DNA of 31,639 bases from Desulfitobacterium_A sp035539115 (GTDB lineage: Bacteria > Bacillota > Desulfitobacteriia > Desulfitobacteriales > Desulfitobacteriaceae): contig NZ_DATLJA010000027.1 of NCBI RefSeq assembly GCF_035539115.1, forward strand, positions 1 through 31,639. The letters run 5' to 3'. Made by a program: the position numbers and the translations under genes. Shown here piece after piece: positions 15,365 through 22,927 of the stretch. The notes beneath the pieces were generated by a model. It saw only the letters and a list, made by a program, of their open reading frames with translations, did not search any database and was not told the origin of the DNA. Position 1 is the stretch's first letter. Every line of letters begins with the position of its first letter.

Positions 15365-15952
15365 TCAAAGACCATCAAATACGGGTTTCAAATCAATGAT
15401 CACGTCAGGGAAAGCACTCATGGGTAGCTTATCTGTTTCAGTAAAGAATTCCGGCCTTCCGTATCGATGATTGGATTGTAAGGTAAATACGCTTATGAAT
15501 TTACCGTCTGGCTCAACGATCCAATACTCCTTAACGCCGGCTTTCTCGTATCGATTAAACTTCAAGACTTTATCACTTCGTACCGTCGACGGAGAAGATA
15601 TTTCAATAACTAGGGCTGGCGTACCATAATAACCCGTTCCTTTTAAACCTTCTCGATCACAAACAACGAGAAGATCAGGTTGCACAACAAATGTAGTTTC
15701 TTCATCTTTTTCATCTTTTTCAGGAAGCCTTAAATCAAAGGGTGAAGAAAAAACTTGGCACGGGTTATCTTTTAGATAATTGTTAAATTGTGTCAAAAGC
15801 TCTCTGGATATGGCTTGATGCTGCCATGTAGGGGCCGCCTGCAGATAGGGTACCCCATCAATTATTTCCCATCTCTCATCTTCCGGCCAGGTCAGGTAAT
15901 CTTCATAGGTATATCTTTTATCATTTTGTTGTAACGGCACGATATCACACAC
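15365..15952 (-). CDS. Uma2-family (DUF820) PD-(D/E)XK protein
   Basis: 195 aa, full length for the family. It shows WEIIDGVPYL (E29), VQPDLLVV (D93) and ALVIEISSPST (E117), then KFNRYEKAGVKEYWIV, a restriction-endonuclease-like PD-(D/E)XK core. Uma2 proteins are abundant in cyanobacteria and some Firmicutes, often in many copies and on mobile DNA; nuclease activity is predicted, not shown. GTG 15952 follows AGGAGAGGT. It is flanked by two gene remnants and so lies in recombined DNA. Confidence 0.88.
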   Translation of the reverse strand: MCDIVPLQQNDKRYTYEDYLTWPEDERWEIIDGVPYLQAAPTWQHQAISRELLTQFNNYLKDNPCQVFSSPFDLRLPEKDEKDEETTFVVQPDLLVVCDREGLKGTGYYGTPALVIEISSPSTVRSDKVLKFNRYEKAGVKEYWIVEPDGKFISVFTLQSNHRYGRPEFFTETDKLPMSAFPDVIIDLKPVFDGL

Positions 15953-15991
15953 CTCTCCTGAATATACATATTATACCATTACGATTTATAC

Positions 15992-16240
15992 TTAGGAAAC
16001 CTCAAGCCTTACCTTAATTTGTTTGAGCAATTCGCCAAGTGCATTAACATACTTTTCTTGGATATTACTACAGATCTCTATCGCCAATTGTTCACTGTAT
16101 ATATGCGCTGCCGAATTTCGATCACTCAGCATGTCAAGCCATAACTTGTCGTCTTGAATAAGCTGTGCAGCATAAGCTTCACGTAATACTGTCTTCGGGG
16201 AATTCAGCCCTGTTAAGCCCTCATCTCTACAGTTCTTTTT
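15992..16240 (-). pseudogene. HI0074-type nucleotidyltransferase partner, N-terminus lost
   Basis: The minus strand reads LKKNCRDEGLTGLNSPKTVL, then LIQDDKLWLDMLSDRN and AHIYSEQLA, ending at a TAA. This is the C-terminal two-thirds of HI0074-family (HEPN-like) proteins, which pair with small MNT nucleotidyltransferases as toxin-antitoxin-like modules. About 45 N-terminal residues, the start and the nucleotidyltransferase are missing. The frame runs into the end of the aminotransferase gene, which marks the deletion point. Confidence 0.75.
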
Positions 16241-16244
16241 AAGC

Positions 16245-17429
16245 TTAGAGCAGATTATCGATGGCCGCTTTTAAGCGTTCCAACGCCTGCATCAGGAGAT
16301 ACGTAGGACAGGCAAGATTCATTCTCTCGAAGCCCTTACCTTCGTCGCCGAAAACATATCCTTCATCAAAGAATAACTCTGCTTTTTGGTGCATCAATTC
16401 TTCGAGTGCATCCTTATCTAAACCAAGTTCTCGAAAATCCATCCATTGCAGGTAAGTTCCTTCTAGATCATACACTTTGATCTGCGGAATATTAGTCTCT
16501 ATGTACGTTTTGAGTTTGAGATGGTTATGATAGACCAGTTGGATTAACTCATCCAGCCATTCGTCACACTCCGTATAAGCAATCTCGCAAGCCTTATAGC
16601 CTAAAATGTTCAGAGAAGATGAGCCTTCCGCTTCAACTTCTTTAACATAAGTCTTGCGGAGTTCTTTGTTCGGAATAATGATATTGGACGCTTGCATACC
16701 GGCCAAATTAAACGTTTTGCTCGGTGCCGTACAGGTAATCATAATATTGGCTAATTGCTCGCTGAGAGAGGCGAATACAGTATGCTGATGCCCTGGCATA
16801 ATGAGATCAAAGTGGATCTCATCCGAGATAATAAGGACATTATTCCGTAAACAAATTTCCCCAACCTTCGCCAGCTCCTCTTGAGTCCAGACTCTGCCGA
16901 CAGGATTGTGGGGACTACAGAAGAGCAACATCTTATTTTGGGGATCCTGAGCTTTTTTCTCCAGATCCTCAAAATCGATCAAATACGTTGAACCGGTATT
17001 GATCAGCGGATTTTTGACCAACGTACGATCGTTCCGTTCAATCGCAGCATAAAAAGGATAATAAACTGGTGTCATGAGGATTACCCCATCACCGGGTTGA
17101 GTTAGAGCGCGAATAGCGGCAAAAAACGCATAAACTACCCCTGGAGAAGTGAGGATCCAATCGGTTTGGATCTCCCAGTCATGTCTCCGTTTCATCCATC
17201 CACAGACGGCTTCCAAATACGAATTGGTAAGGCAAGTATAGCCCAAAATCGTTGTATCAAGATAGGATTTCAACCCTTCGATGATTTGCGGAGGATTTTT
17301 AAGCTCCATGTCGGCAACTGAAAATGGAATGACATTCTCAGACACCTTCGGATTCCATTTCTTCATCTGTTCCCACTTGCTGGATCCTGTATTTGCACGA
17401 TTGATCAGCGTTTCAAAATCATATTTCAC
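16245..17429 (-). CDS. MalY/PatB-type PLP aminotransferase (C-S lyase)
   Basis: 394 aa, full length for the MalY/PatB branch of fold-type I PLP enzymes, which act as cystathionine beta-lyases or aminotransferases in the cytoplasm. Visible marks are VIPFSVADMEL at the N-terminus, TSPGVVYAF, YYPF, the FCSPHNPVGRVW motif, SDEIHFDL and the PLP lysine K238 in TAPSKTFNLAG. The GTYLQWMDFR and ERMNLACP segments near the end bind the substrate carboxylate. The start is the ATG at 17429, preceded by GGGGGGATC. It is monocistronic as far as can be seen. The role is probably sulfur amino acid turnover. Confidence 0.92.
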   Translation of the reverse strand: MKYDFETLINRANTGSSKWEQMKKWNPKVSENVIPFSVADMELKNPPQIIEGLKSYLDTTILGYTCLTNSYLEAVCGWMKRRHDWEIQTDWILTSPGVVYAFFAAIRALTQPGDGVILMTPVYYPFYAAIERNDRTLVKNPLINTGSTYLIDFEDLEKKAQDPQNKMLLFCSPHNPVGRVWTQEELAKVGEICLRNNVLIISDEIHFDLIMPGHQHTVFASLSEQLANIMITCTAPSKTFNLAGMQASNIIIPNKELRKTYVKEVEAEGSSSLNILGYKACEIAYTECDEWLDELIQLVYHNHLKLKTYIETNIPQIKVYDLEGTYLQWMDFRELGLDKDALEELMHQKAELFFDEGYVFGDEGKGFERMNLACPTYLLMQALERLKAAIDNLL

Positions 17430-17617
17430 GACAAGTGATCCCCCCTGTTTATCGATAATTTGCCCTTGAATTCGTATTAGAAATCAGTCCAGACGTAATT
17501 ACTGAACTTTGTTTTTTCTGACTGTAGATGGTTTGCCTCCAATACTCAGAATTCACGCTTCCCTCATTCTGTTATTTTTTTGTTAGTTTATCCAAAATTG
17601 AGGATGCCATAAGGAAA

Positions 17618-17641
17618 AGAACCGTTCAAAGAGCGGCTTTT
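17618..17641 (-). terminator. Hairpin terminator after nitroreductase
   Basis: A short stem (AAGCCG with CGGTTC, one mismatch or wobble) is followed on the minus strand by TTTTCC, just beyond the nitroreductase stop. Confidence 0.45.
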
Positions 17642-17649
17642 AGCTTATG

Positions 17650-18414
17650 TTACTTCCAACGGATCTTGGCCTTTTTACGCGGCACGGTACGATAGTATTT
17701 TACCTTCGGATAACCCACCGCCATGCAGGTGACGATTTCCTCCCCAGGTCCCATCTCTAAAATCTCTTTGATCGCTTGATCCTTATTGGCAATTCTGACA
17801 AAAAAGCCGATAAAGAAAGCCCCTAACCCTTGCGTCACCGCCATGATCTCCATATTTGAAGCGGCCAATCCAGCATCCACTTTATTTTTGGAAACTGTTA
17901 AAATTAGCACTGGGGCATTTCGCAAGAGAAAATCTCCTTCATCTAAATTTAAGCCCTGCAAATTATAACCTGCTTCGATTAGCGTTTTCAGCTGCTTCGT
18001 GGCTAGCTCTCTTACCCTAGGAACCTCTTTTTGCAGGACAATGTAAGTAACCCCTTGGCTGTTAGAAGCCGTTTCCGTATAGCGACCGGCTTCAATGATT
18101 TTTTCAATCTTTTCCCGTTCAACTTCCTTATCCAGATAATGGCGAACAGAACGTCTGAATTTTACCACATTCAAAAAAGTTTCCGGTTCAATGGTAAAGG
18201 TTCCCTCTTCAAAGTCCTTAATTTCACTCATATCATCGTTTTCAACACTAACTGCCTTCTGCGGACAGATTGCGATACAATGCCCGCACTTAAAACAGTT
18301 TTGATGACGAGCTACCGCTTTTCCCTGGATTAACTCCAGGTCATGGGTTAAACAATCGTTAACACAAAGTTCACAACCGATACACTGGTCCGGTTCGATT
18401 TTGATTTTAAACAT
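17650..18414 (-). CDS. Ferredoxin-nitroreductase fusion
   Basis: 254 aa. The N-terminal 55 residues form a 2[4Fe-4S] ferredoxin: C11/C14/C17/C21 in CIGCELCVNDC and C40/C43/C46/C50 in CFKCGHCIAIC. A nitroreductase-fold FMN domain follows, with RRSVRHYLDKEV, AGRYTETASNSQG, then GLGAFFIGFF and VGYPKVKYYRTVPRK. Such fusions are typical of Clostridia and methanogens and probably pass electrons from a ferredoxin pool to FMN; the substrate is unknown. The ATG at 18414 is fixed by GGAGG 6 nt upstream; an upstream in-frame extension to 18471 crosses a hairpin and lacks a ribosome site. Confidence 0.93.
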   Translation of the reverse strand: MFKIKIEPDQCIGCELCVNDCLTHDLELIQGKAVARHQNCFKCGHCIAICPQKAVSVENDDMSEIKDFEEGTFTIEPETFLNVVKFRRSVRHYLDKEVEREKIEKIIEAGRYTETASNSQGVTYIVLQKEVPRVRELATKQLKTLIEAGYNLQGLNLDEGDFLLRNAPVLILTVSKNKVDAGLAASNMEIMAVTQGLGAFFIGFFVRIANKDQAIKEILEMGPGEEIVTCMAVGYPKVKYYRTVPRKKAKIRWK

Positions 18415-18442
18415 ATTTATCCTCCACTTTACAATATAGCCT

Positions 18443-18458
18443 CTCGGCATTCGCCGAG
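18443..18458. other. Leader hairpin before nitroreductase
   Basis: CTCGGC and GCCGAG enclose ATTC, about 30 nt upstream of the nitroreductase start. There is no T-run, so it is a leader structure rather than a clear terminator. Confidence 0.35.
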
Positions 18459-18500
18459 GCAGATGGCGCAAGGCTTTGCTTGAACCACCAATATTGAATT

Positions 18501-18535
18501 CCTCCTACTTTTCGGTAGGGGGATTTCTTTTTTAT
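18501..18535 (+). terminator. Plus-strand hairpin with T-run
   Basis: CCTCCTAC pairs with GTAGGGGG (one wobble), followed by ATTTCTTTTTT. No plus-strand gene lies just upstream, so it may be a remnant brought in with the transposase fragment or displaced by rearrangement. Confidence 0.5.
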
Positions 18536-18659
18536 AAACGGATAACTGGAAATTTACATCTAAAATATTCTCGCGAATAATGTCGAAAACTCTTGACATT
18601 TTCTAATCGTCCCCATAATCGCGACGGGAGGAATTATTTTCCTTACTACACGATTTGGG

Positions 18660-19241
18660 ATGATTTGCTTGAAACCTGTTTTGATTCCACATGCAACGTA
18701 TCAGGATTCTGTAATCCAACGTCTCCGTCAGCATTATTCCGGGAGTATCTTCGTCATTGCTAACGATGATTGGCCTTTGATCATGAAGTTCTGGATGACC
18801 GATTTGTCCTCCATCACCACGCTTCTTCAGAATTGTTATGACGCTAAAGGCCCGGAGCCTCGTGATCCAGCTTCTATGCTCCGATCCTTTCTCCTGTTTC
18901 TTATGACAAAGCCGGAAATCGGCATAACCGAGTGGATCAACGAAATGGTCCGTGTTCCGTATTACGCGATCATCAGTGGTTTTGAACCGGGGGACATTCC
19001 GGGAGTCGGTACGTTCTACGACTTCTTCAAACGGCTTTGGACGACCAGTGGAAACAATCTTAACCCCAAACTGCAGAGGCGTAAAAGCAAGCCTAAGAAA
19101 GGAAAGAAGAAGGGTGAAAAGGCACCGACTACCACACCGGGTAAGGTCAAACGTCTGGTTGAGTGGGTAATTCGTCACGCCGCTAAGCCCACTGAATTGC
19201 CCTATGATCGCTTGTTTTATTTCTTCCAGACCCATTTCTAA
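18660..19241 (+). pseudogene. Truncated transposase (N-terminal part)
   Basis: 193 codons match the N-terminal region of a DDE transposase of the IS4/IS5/IS1182 type: PASMLRSFLLFLMTKPEIGITEWIN, then PYYAIISGFEPGDIPGVGTFYDFFKRLW and a Lys-rich insert KPKKGKKKGEKAP. It ends shortly after LPYDRLFYFFQTHF, before any catalytic D-D-E segment, so the element is cut off at its 3' side. TTGACA at 18593 with TAATCG 17 bp on could be its promoter. The family call is by resemblance only. Confidence 0.65.
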
Positions 19242-19599
19242 AATCACTTATTGATGGGCACAATTCCTGTTAATTATCTTGAATTTCCAGCTCCATTTGC
19301 TAAATATTGTTATTTTCGCCCCCTGAATTCCGAGAGGCTACAGAAGACTTAGGAGGAGATATTACCCCGTTTGAACGCTTGTTTTAAGTTTTATAGATAA
19401 TCTTTACAAAATGCCCTCCCAAGGTAGCGGTAGATGTCAAGATAGTTGTCGCATTAACCCGAAATTACTTTATCAAGATGGTGACTACTAACAATGGGTC
19501 CAACGAAAACAAGTCCGGACGCTCGGCGCTGGCCAGAAGAAACTTTTGTGATCTGCGGATCAAAAAGTCCCTTCAGTCCTTTAGCTTATTTGTTCGTTA

Positions 19600-19670
19600 G
19601 TGTCACTGGGGATGCCAGCACGCATATCCTCAGGCTTCGCCCTCCGGTATCCCGCGTGGCACCCTGACAC
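19600..19670. repeat. Large imperfect hairpin inside the IS
   Basis: GTGTCACTGGGGATGCCAGC pairs loosely with GCGTGGCACCCTGACAC across a 30-nt GC-rich loop. It lies in the non-coding 3' part of the IS, after orfB. Possible roles are transcription termination or protection from outside transcription. Confidence 0.5.
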
Positions 19671-19704
19671 TTAATACTCACTTCAATCAAATCAATCAAA
19701 CAGC

Positions 19705-20802
19705 CTAGGACGCATCAGGTTTAGATTCAATTCGATCCTCAACCTGAGATTTTTCTGGATTAAGCCATACTTCCTTGGGCAAGGACCAGTTCCTTGTTTG
19801 ACGTGTCCAACGTTCCGGATGACGGGCTTTCGCAGCCTCATAGAGCCTGTGCCGTTTCTCAAGTATCTCTTCACCCTGGCCACTGTGACGCTGGTTTGGT
19901 GTAAGGAATTTGATACCACTATGGTGATGGTTAAAGTTGTACCAATGGACGAATTCCTTGACCCATGTTCTGGCATCATTAATCGTCGCGAATCCTCCCA
20001 TTGGATAGCTTGGACGGTATTTGCAGGTTCGGAAAATGGATTCCGAATAAGGATTGTCATTGCTAACCCTCGGGCGACTCCTAGAAGGTGTAATCCCCAA
20101 TTGATAGAGTGTTTCCAGCATGGATGCGCCTTTCATCGGGCTACCATTATCGGAATGGAGGACCAAGGGACCTTCTTGTCTGGTAATTTTCTGGGCCATA
20201 ACTGCCCGCCGAATGAGTTGACTAGCATGCTCTGCCGTTTCTTCGATCCAGACTTCCCATCCGACAATATCTCGGCTATAGATGTCCAGGATGAGGTATA
20301 AATAGAAGTAGAGTCCTCTAGCAGGGCCTGGTAAGTAGGTAATATCCCAAGACCACACACGATTAGGTTCGGTAGCACAATGCGTGGATTTAGGCTTGCT
20401 CGAAGGTGCCTTACAACGGCCACGATGATTCTGTTCACCCGCTTCGCGCATGACTCGATAGAAGGTTGACTCGGAGGCGATATAAATACCTTGATCTGCA
20501 AGAATCGGGACAATCTGACTGGGTGGCAAACTTTGAAAATCAGGTTGGTTGACTATTTCCAGAATATCTTTACATTCCGCATTCGTAAGTTTATTCGCCG
20601 GTTCGGGACGCTTTGCCAAGGGTCTCTGATCTGCTTCAGGAGCTCCGTCTTTACACCAGCGTTGCAATGTTCGTACGGATATGCCAATCTCTTCACAAGC
20701 GAGCTGTTGACGTGCTCCGCTTGCTACTGCTTCTTCTACCAGCTTAATAATTATGTCGCGATCCGCAGTGCTGGTTAGACTTCCTCGTCCTTTGGTCCCC
20801 AA
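19705..20802 (-). CDS. IS3-family transposase OrfB (DDE catalytic part)
   Basis: 365 aa from TTG 20802, but probably made mainly as an OrfAB fusion. An N-terminal HTH (VRTLQRWCKDG) and an HTH_21-like segment (YIASESTFYRVMREAGEQNHRG) precede an RNase H-like integrase core. The catalytic residues are visible as D in WSWDITYL, D in VLHSDNGSPM and E in NDNPYSESIF, followed by the C-terminal VHWYNFNHHHSGI. The frame is intact, so the protein could be active. Codon use is more GC-rich than in the neighbouring DISARM genes, as expected for a mobile element. Confidence 0.92.
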   Translation of the reverse strand: MGTKGRGSLTSTADRDIIIKLVEEAVASGARQQLACEEIGISVRTLQRWCKDGAPEADQRPLAKRPEPANKLTNAECKDILEIVNQPDFQSLPPSQIVPILADQGIYIASESTFYRVMREAGEQNHRGRCKAPSSKPKSTHCATEPNRVWSWDITYLPGPARGLYFYLYLILDIYSRDIVGWEVWIEETAEHASQLIRRAVMAQKITRQEGPLVLHSDNGSPMKGASMLETLYQLGITPSRSRPRVSNDNPYSESIFRTCKYRPSYPMGGFATINDARTWVKEFVHWYNFNHHHSGIKFLTPNQRHSGQGEEILEKRHRLYEAAKARHPERWTRQTRNWSLPKEVWLNPEKSQVEDRIESKPDAS

Positions 20803-21272
20803 ATCGCATTGATGTTTTTTCTTAGAACTAACAGGGCTGCTGTTTCAGCGAGTGCTGACTCTTTCCGCTGGAGTTCCTTCTTAACCTGCTTTAACTCTTT
20901 TTCTGTTTCTTTTTCTCGACGTTGTGAGAGGGCTAGTTCCTGAGCCACACCGCCGTTCGCCTGTATGCAGTTGTCCTGCCAGGACTTGACCTGCTCAACA
21001 TATAAACCTTTCTTACGACAGTATTCTGCGAGTTCGATCTCACTAAGTGTGGATGTCTCAACCACGATGAGATACTTGTCGCGTGTGCTCCACTGCTCAC
21101 TTTGCTGCTCACCAGCAGGGGCTGCAAATCCCTTTCCCCGTATTTCCTTCCGCCACAACTTTAGAGTTCCCTCTGGGACTCCTGTCTCCTGCTGAATCAA
21201 ACTAAGAGACTGGTTGTTTGGTGGTAACATCTTTGCAATAATCGAGCTCTTTAACTCTTTGGGATATCTCAT
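20775..21272 (-). CDS. IS3-family transposase OrfA
   Basis: 165 aa. An N-terminal HTH (MRYPKELKSSIIAKMLPPNN ... VPEGTLKLWRKEI) binds the inverted repeats. A second HTH-like part and a C-terminal leucine-zipper-like coil (REKETEKELKQVKKELQRKESALAE) serve oligomerisation. It is longer than the usual 90-110 aa, with a duplicated HTH. The ATG at 21272 follows AGGAGGG. It overlaps orfB by 28 bp, and the slippery run lies just before its stop. Confidence 0.9.
   Translation of the reverse strand: MRYPKELKSSIIAKMLPPNNQSLSLIQQETGVPEGTLKLWRKEIRGKGFAAPAGEQQSEQWSTRDKYLIVVETSTLSEIELAEYCRKKGLYVEQVKSWQDNCIQANGGVAQELALSQRREKETEKELKQVKKELQRKESALAETAALLVLRKNINAIWGPKDEEV
20814..20820 (-). other. Programmed -1 frameshift site A_AAA_AAC
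   Basis: On the minus strand the orfA codons AAA AAC preceded by A form the classical X_XXY_YYZ heptamer. A -1 slip moves ribosomes into the orfB frame without a stop (KKHQCDLGTKGRG), giving the OrfAB transposase. Confidence 0.8.
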
Positions 21273-21443
21273 GTCGTTTTCCCTCCTGTGTTTCTTTTCA
21301 AGGATACTCTTCTTTAGTCCCTACGACAACTATCGTAACACAGGGGGAAAACAAAAAAATTTATCTACATTTGGACAGCTTCTATGGCTACTTTTGGACA
21401 TCATACCCCATCAATCTATGGACGTTAAACCTCGTCAATAACA

Positions 21444-21467
21444 ACTGTTTGCGCTAGCGCAAACAGT
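21444..21467. promoter_or_regulatory. Perfect 24-bp palindrome upstream of drmMII
   Basis: The half-site ACTGTTTGCGCT is followed directly by its complement. It ends 81 bp before the drmMII ATG, and the hexamer TATAAC starts at its last base, so it may overlap the methyltransferase promoter. There is no following T-run, which argues for a protein-binding site rather than a terminator. Confidence 0.6.
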
Positions 21468-21548
21468 ATAACCATATTTATCTTTTCTTATTCTTCTTTT
21501 TATGTTAAATTTCTATAAAGAAGGATTTTAAAGGGAGAACCAATTACA

Positions 21549-22682
21549 ATGAATACCCTATATGCAATTGATTTGTTTTCCGGTGCAGGTGGCATAACTC
21601 AAGCTTTGAAAAATTCAGGTTTTAATGTACGTTTAGCTATAGAAATGAATCCCGTATTCACGAAGTCATACCGACTTAACCATTGTCGGGCTGAGATGGG
21701 TGAGAAGGATTATATTATTGAAAGAAATATTTTGGAAGTTACTAAGGAGGATATAGAAGATCTTGCTTCTGACCTCCTTGGAGGTCAGCTCGATCTGCTT
21801 GCAGGTTGCCCTCCTTGTCAAGGATTTTCAAGGCAAATGGTATTTAAAAAAAAGGTGATGGATCCTAGAAATTATTTAGCCTTTGAGTACCTCAGATTTG
21901 TGAAGATGTTTAGACCCAAGTATATCTTTTTGGAGAACGTTCCTGGATTCGGTGAAAATAAGGTAATTTGGCCAAGACTAAAAGAGTCATTACAGAAAAA
22001 AACTGATGACGGTATTTCATATAAGTTAAAATTCGGACGTATTGACGCAGCTGATCTTGGGGTGCCTCAAAGAAGAAATAGATTTGTTCTCGTAGGTAAA
22101 AGGCTAGATATTTGCAAGAACACTGATCTCCGTGACACCTCTGAAGTACCTTTCCCAGAGCTTAAATATAAGGATAATCATGTAACACTAGAAGATTATT
22201 TTAAACAGTTCAACCTCCCCAAGCCACTTCCTTTACGGGAAGCGCCTAATGATCAGCTACATAAATATTCCCATTTAGGTAACCTCAATCTACTTCGATT
22301 GCAGCATACCCCTCCCGGGAAAGGCCGTGAAAGCTGGCCCGAGAAAGTTACTGTAAACGGGGAAAATATACGTTTAAAGCTAAAGTGTCATGATAATAAC
22401 CCCGGGTACAGAGATGTATATGGTCGGATGGATTGGAAATCAGTTGCCCCTACGCTAACTGGCGGATGTTTAAATATTTCAAAAGGACGTTTTGCTTACC
22501 CTACCGAAGATCGCCCTATAACTGCACGCGAAGCGGCGCTCATTCAAACTTTTCCACCGGACTATAAATTCGCAGGTACTTGGACAGATATTGCTCTTCA
22601 GATTGGTAATGCTGTACCAGTTAAAATGGGTCAAGCCTTTTTCGACGAAATAGTAAAAGACATACAAAAAGCAAGGGATTAA
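21549..22682 (+). CDS. drmMII: DISARM C5-cytosine DNA methyltransferase DrmMII
   Basis: 377 aa with all main m5C-methyltransferase motifs: I DLFSGAGG (8-15, SAM binding), IV GCPPCQGFS with catalytic C90, VI ENVPGF (129-134), VIII QRRNRFVLVG (174 on), IX RPITAREAALIQTFP and X QIGNAVPVKMGQAF. The target-recognition region lies between VIII and IX. In class 2 DISARM this enzyme marks host DNA; for the Bacillus system CCWGG has been reported, but the site here is unknown. GGGAG lies 11 nt upstream of the ATG. Here the gene is on the opposite strand from drmEAB and convergent with it, with its own palindrome and terminator, so it can be expressed separately. Confidence 0.92.
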   Translation: MNTLYAIDLFSGAGGITQALKNSGFNVRLAIEMNPVFTKSYRLNHCRAEMGEKDYIIERNILEVTKEDIEDLASDLLGGQLDLLAGCPPCQGFSRQMVFKKKVMDPRNYLAFEYLRFVKMFRPKYIFLENVPGFGENKVIWPRLKESLQKKTDDGISYKLKFGRIDAADLGVPQRRNRFVLVGKRLDICKNTDLRDTSEVPFPELKYKDNHVTLEDYFKQFNLPKPLPLREAPNDQLHKYSHLGNLNLLRLQHTPPGKGRESWPEKVTVNGENIRLKLKCHDNNPGYRDVYGRMDWKSVAPTLTGGCLNISKGRFAYPTEDRPITAREAALIQTFPPDYKFAGTWTDIALQIGNAVPVKMGQAFFDEIVKDIQKARD

Positions 22683-22702
22683 CATCCCTGCTTTTTGTAT
22701 GT
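22660..22702. terminator. Terminator overlapping the drmMII stop codon
   Basis: A stem of about 19 bp (ACATACAAAAAGCAAGGGAT against ATCCCTGCTTTTTGTATGT, one bulged A) has the loop TAAC, and that TAA is the drmMII stop codon. A-rich and T-rich arms make it usable from both directions, fitting convergent drmMII and drmB. Confidence 0.8.
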
Positions 22703-22927
22703 ACATGACGTCTAAAATCCATTGCTGATTTTCATTACGATTCAATTAAAACCTTTCCTTTACTAAATTCTCATCTTTAATAATGCCCTATTATTAAACA
22801 CACGAAAAATAGAATTAGCTCGCCAATCATATTCCAGTCGTAAAAAATGAATCCTTATTTGCAGAGTAACCTGGCTTTATTTCCGAAAGTGTATCAGATG
22901 AACTTATCGCCTTAATGTATTTATTGA

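Larger units (their letters stand above)
19435..21340 (-). mobile_element. Complete IS3-family insertion sequence, 1906 bp
   Basis: The ends carry matching inverted repeats: TGTCAAGATAGTTGTCGCA starting at 19435 and, read from 21340 on the other strand, TGTTACGATAGTTGTCGTA (16 of 19 identical). Inside are orfA and orfB in IS3 order on the minus strand with a -1 frameshift signal. The flanks (TAGA before, CAGG after) show no matching 3-4-bp target duplication, so the insertion is old or its flank has been rearranged. It is unusually long for IS3 because about 270 bp of non-coding DNA follow orfB. Confidence 0.85.

Noticed and set aside
18603..19247. 214-codon minus-strand frame
   Set aside because: Shadow of the plus-strand transposase fragment, which has recognisable transposase sequence.
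22703..22927. Gap between drmMII and drmB examined for a drmC remnant
   Set aside because: Only 225 AT-rich bases with no HxK-type phospholipase D motif or extended frame on either strand.
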